Assembly (NCBI GenBank): GCA_013694835.1
Contig: JACDBP010000003.1
Location: 1-6,793, forward strand
DNA length: 6,793 nt
Direction: 5' to 3'
DNA from: Chloroflexota bacterium
GTDB taxonomy: Bacteria > Chloroflexota > Limnocylindria > Limnocylindrales > CSP1-4
The notes under the pieces: model-generated
The model's input: only the letters and a program-made list of their open reading frames with translations
Told to the model about the DNA's origin: nothing
Database searches by the model: none
Shown: positions 5,154 to 6,793 of the stretch, one piece after another
Layout: every line of letters begins with the position of its first letter
Position numbering within the stretch: the first letter of the stretch is position 1
Program-made: the position numbers and the translations under genes

Positions 5154-6793
5154 CTACGGGAGCCAACGGGGATCGCTGCCGCCCGGCGAAAGCTGGCGCA
5201 GCTCGCGGCCGTCGGGAGCCATCAGCCAGATGCCCTCTGAACGGGTCGGCTCGTCCTCAGCGACGCGCACGAACAGGATCGCGTCGCCGGCCGGCGAGAA
5301 GACCGGTTGGCGATCGAGGAGCTCCGGAGTGAGCGTGAGCAGTGTCATCGGTCCGAGCGGAGGTTGGTACGCGACACGTCCCGGTCGAGTCGCCGAGATC
5401 CCCACGAGGGCGCCCGTCGCGGTTGCCGACGGCCAGGCGGCCAGGTCCGGGCCAGCGGCCGGCAACCCGGCGCGCCCCACGAACCAGGTCCCCGACCGGC
5501 TACCCGGCCCGATCGCTGCGACCGCGAAGGCGTCGTGGGCGGGAGCCCAGACCGGTGGGCCGATCGGCTCGCGCAGGCTGAGGAACGTGGCGGCGCCCGA
5601 GCTCGTGTCCACGCGGATGACGTCGCCGGATCCGCAGGTGACCAGCAGCACCGCGCCGTCGGGTGAGAACGCGGTCGCGGTCGCCCAGGCGCCCGCGCGA
5701 CCGTCCGGGTCGTACGCCGCGGCGGGAGCGTCCGCCGACCCGAATGGCGGCGCGACGCTGCCGAGGCGATCGCAGCCGGGCTGCAGAAGACGCTGTTCGG
5801 CCGGCGAGCTGTCGCCGAGTGGCAGCAGCCACAGCCCGGCGTCTCGGCCCGTGCCACGATCCCGCCGCGCAACGAGCACCGACCCACCGGCCGGGTGGAG
5901 CCGCGGCGCATACTCGGCCGCCTCGGAGCGGGTCACGACCGTTGTGGCGGCGCCTGGCAGGGCCATCCGCTTCACGACGCCGGCCGTGGCGAACACGAGC
6001 GTGGACCCATCGCTACTCACGTCGTAGCTCGTGACCGGGGTGAGCTCGGCGGTGACCTGACGCGCGTTCGTGCCGTCAGGGTTCATCGCCCAGATGTTGG
6101 TGATGCCGGTGCGCGCCGAGCGAAAGACGATCTGGTTCTGCAGACGGTCGGGGGCACTGCCCGTGGTGAACGTCCAGCTCTGACCGGCGGCCACCTGGCT
6201 GGCATCAAGGGCACGCACCGCGCCCGGCCTGAGCTGGACGGTGAACGTGGTGTGACCCGCCAGTGGCGCTCCAGGCGTGAACTGCAGGACGCGGAGCGGC
6301 CCGATCGGTGGAGCCTTGACCGGCACGGTGGTGGGGAGCGAAGCCGTGGGACCGGGTTCCGGGAGGCTCGTCGGCGGCGCGTCGCGGGGCAGCCCCACGA
6401 CCTCCAGCCGACCGTCGACCGGTGGGGTGATGGTCAGCGCCCCCGCGACCGACCCGGGGTCGATCGGCCGGTCGAAGATTATCGCGATCGGCGACAGCGG
6501 GGCGGCGCCCGCGGAGCCGTCGGCGGGGACGAGCGTCTCCACCCGGAGGCCGGTGGAGACCGTGCTGAACCGCAGCGAGAAGGGTCGCGCGAGTCCGTTG
6601 CCGTCGACATCGGCCGCCTCGCGCCCGATGGTCAACTGGTAGTTCGTGCCCGACGCGAGGGGTTGGAGCGGCGTCAGGATCAGGGTCGCCCCCCGCCAGC
6701 TCGGCGCCAGCGCCGCGGGCGGTTCCGTGCGGATGGCGGCCGCCGTGAGCTCGGTGTCCATCAGGCGGTCGAAGGTCAGGCTCAACGGGGCAT
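5154..6793 (-). CDS. SbsA Ig-like domain and TolB-like beta-propeller protein (5' end outside the window)
   Basis: The frame ends at TAG (5156-5154) and is open to the right edge. TTG 6785 is a possible but unlikely start because the family motif continues upstream of it (APLSLTFDRLMD). Numbering from that TTG, residues 1-75 are most of one SbsA-type (Big_5) Ig-like domain: SLTFDRLMD, LTPLQPLASGTNYQLTIG, DVDGNGLARPF. Residues 80-208 are a second, with LVPADGSAGAAPLSPIAIIF, DRPIDPGS, FTPGAPLAGHTTFTVQL and SWTFTTG. Residues 133-162 are a Pro/Thr/Ser-rich insertion inside this domain. Residues 215-543 form a propeller of roughly six blades with PD40/TolB-like repeats: IVFRSARTGITNIWAMNPDG, YDVSSDGSTLVFAT, AFSPDGAVLLVTC, PVFSPAGDAILFV, GIWLMAPDGRELRQLSPGG; the final DPRWLP may close the ring against the first strand. 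Such proteins are usually exported or membrane-anchored, but the N-terminus is missing. Binding partner unknown; no enzymatic motif seen. Confidence 0.8.
   Translation of the reverse strand, partial: APLSLTFDRLMDTELTAAAIRTEPPAALAPSWRGATLILTPLQPLASGTNYQLTIGREAADVDGNGLARPFSLRFSTVSTGLRVETLVPADGSAGAAPLSPIAIIFDRPIDPGSVAGALTITPPVDGRLEVVGLPRDAPPTSLPEPGPTASLPTTVPVKAPPIGPLRVLQFTPGAPLAGHTTFTVQLRPGAVRALDASQVAAGQSWTFTTGSAPDRLQNQIVFRSARTGITNIWAMNPDGTNARQVTAELTPVTSYDVSSDGSTLVFATAGVVKRMALPGAATTVVTRSEAAEYAPRLHPAGGSVLVARRDRGTGRDAGLWLLPLGDSSPAEQRLLQPGCDRLGSVAPPFGSADAPAAAYDPDGRAGAWATATAFSPDGAVLLVTCGSGDVIRVDTSSGAATFLSLREPIGPPVWAPAHDAFAVAAIGPGSRSGTWFVGRAGLPAAGPDLAAWPSATATGALVGISATRPGRVAYQPPLGPMTLLTLTPELLDRQPVFSPAGDAILFVRVAEDEPTRSEGIWLMAPDGRELRQLSPGGSDPRWLP

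Overview
The window is very GC-rich bacterial chromosomal DNA, with G or C at almost every third codon position. It carries five protein-coding genes, two of them cut by the window edges. I see no tRNA, rRNA, CRISPR array, insertion sequence or phage gene. High GC, an arginine repressor, a potassium-independent membrane pyrophosphatase, a large GH2-type glycosidase and an Ig-like/TolB-propeller protein would fit a Chloroflexota or actinobacterial genome. That placement is an inference from gene content and style; no marker gene here fixes the taxon.

Layout: (1) positions 1-1226, plus strand: the 3' part of a glycoside hydrolase family 2-like gene, beginning near the end of the catalytic barrel and continuing through an Ig-like linker and a C-terminal glutamine-amidotransferase-like fold. 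(2) A 33-base convergent gap. (3) 1260-4893, minus strand: hppA, uppP and argR in that transcriptional order, with gaps of about 60 and 17 bases, so probably one transcription unit. (4) 4894-5153: a 260-base non-coding region upstream of hppA with a clear Shine-Dalgarno sequence, a possible extended -10 promoter, three small hairpins and a short direct repeat. (5) 5154-6793, minus strand: the 3' part of a gene for a probably exported or surface protein with two SbsA-type Ig-like domains followed by a TolB-like beta-propeller.

How the genes fit together: HppA hydrolyses cytoplasmic pyrophosphate and uses the energy to pump protons. UppP regenerates undecaprenyl phosphate, the lipid carrier for cell-wall precursors. 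Both are membrane enzymes of phosphate or isoprenoid metabolism, and their adjacency suggests shared housekeeping expression. ArgR, last in the unit, is a regulator with no arginine biosynthesis gene in view. The two flanking genes, a glycosidase and an Ig-like/propeller protein, look functionally separate.

The genes themselves belong to known families and I found no convincing new system. The most notable signal is a near-perfect 32-base hairpin immediately before the uppP start, in the place where a ribosome binding site would be. It pairs better as minus-strand RNA than as plus-strand RNA. The structured hppA leader and the proline-rich insertion in the second Ig-like domain are secondary points of interest.
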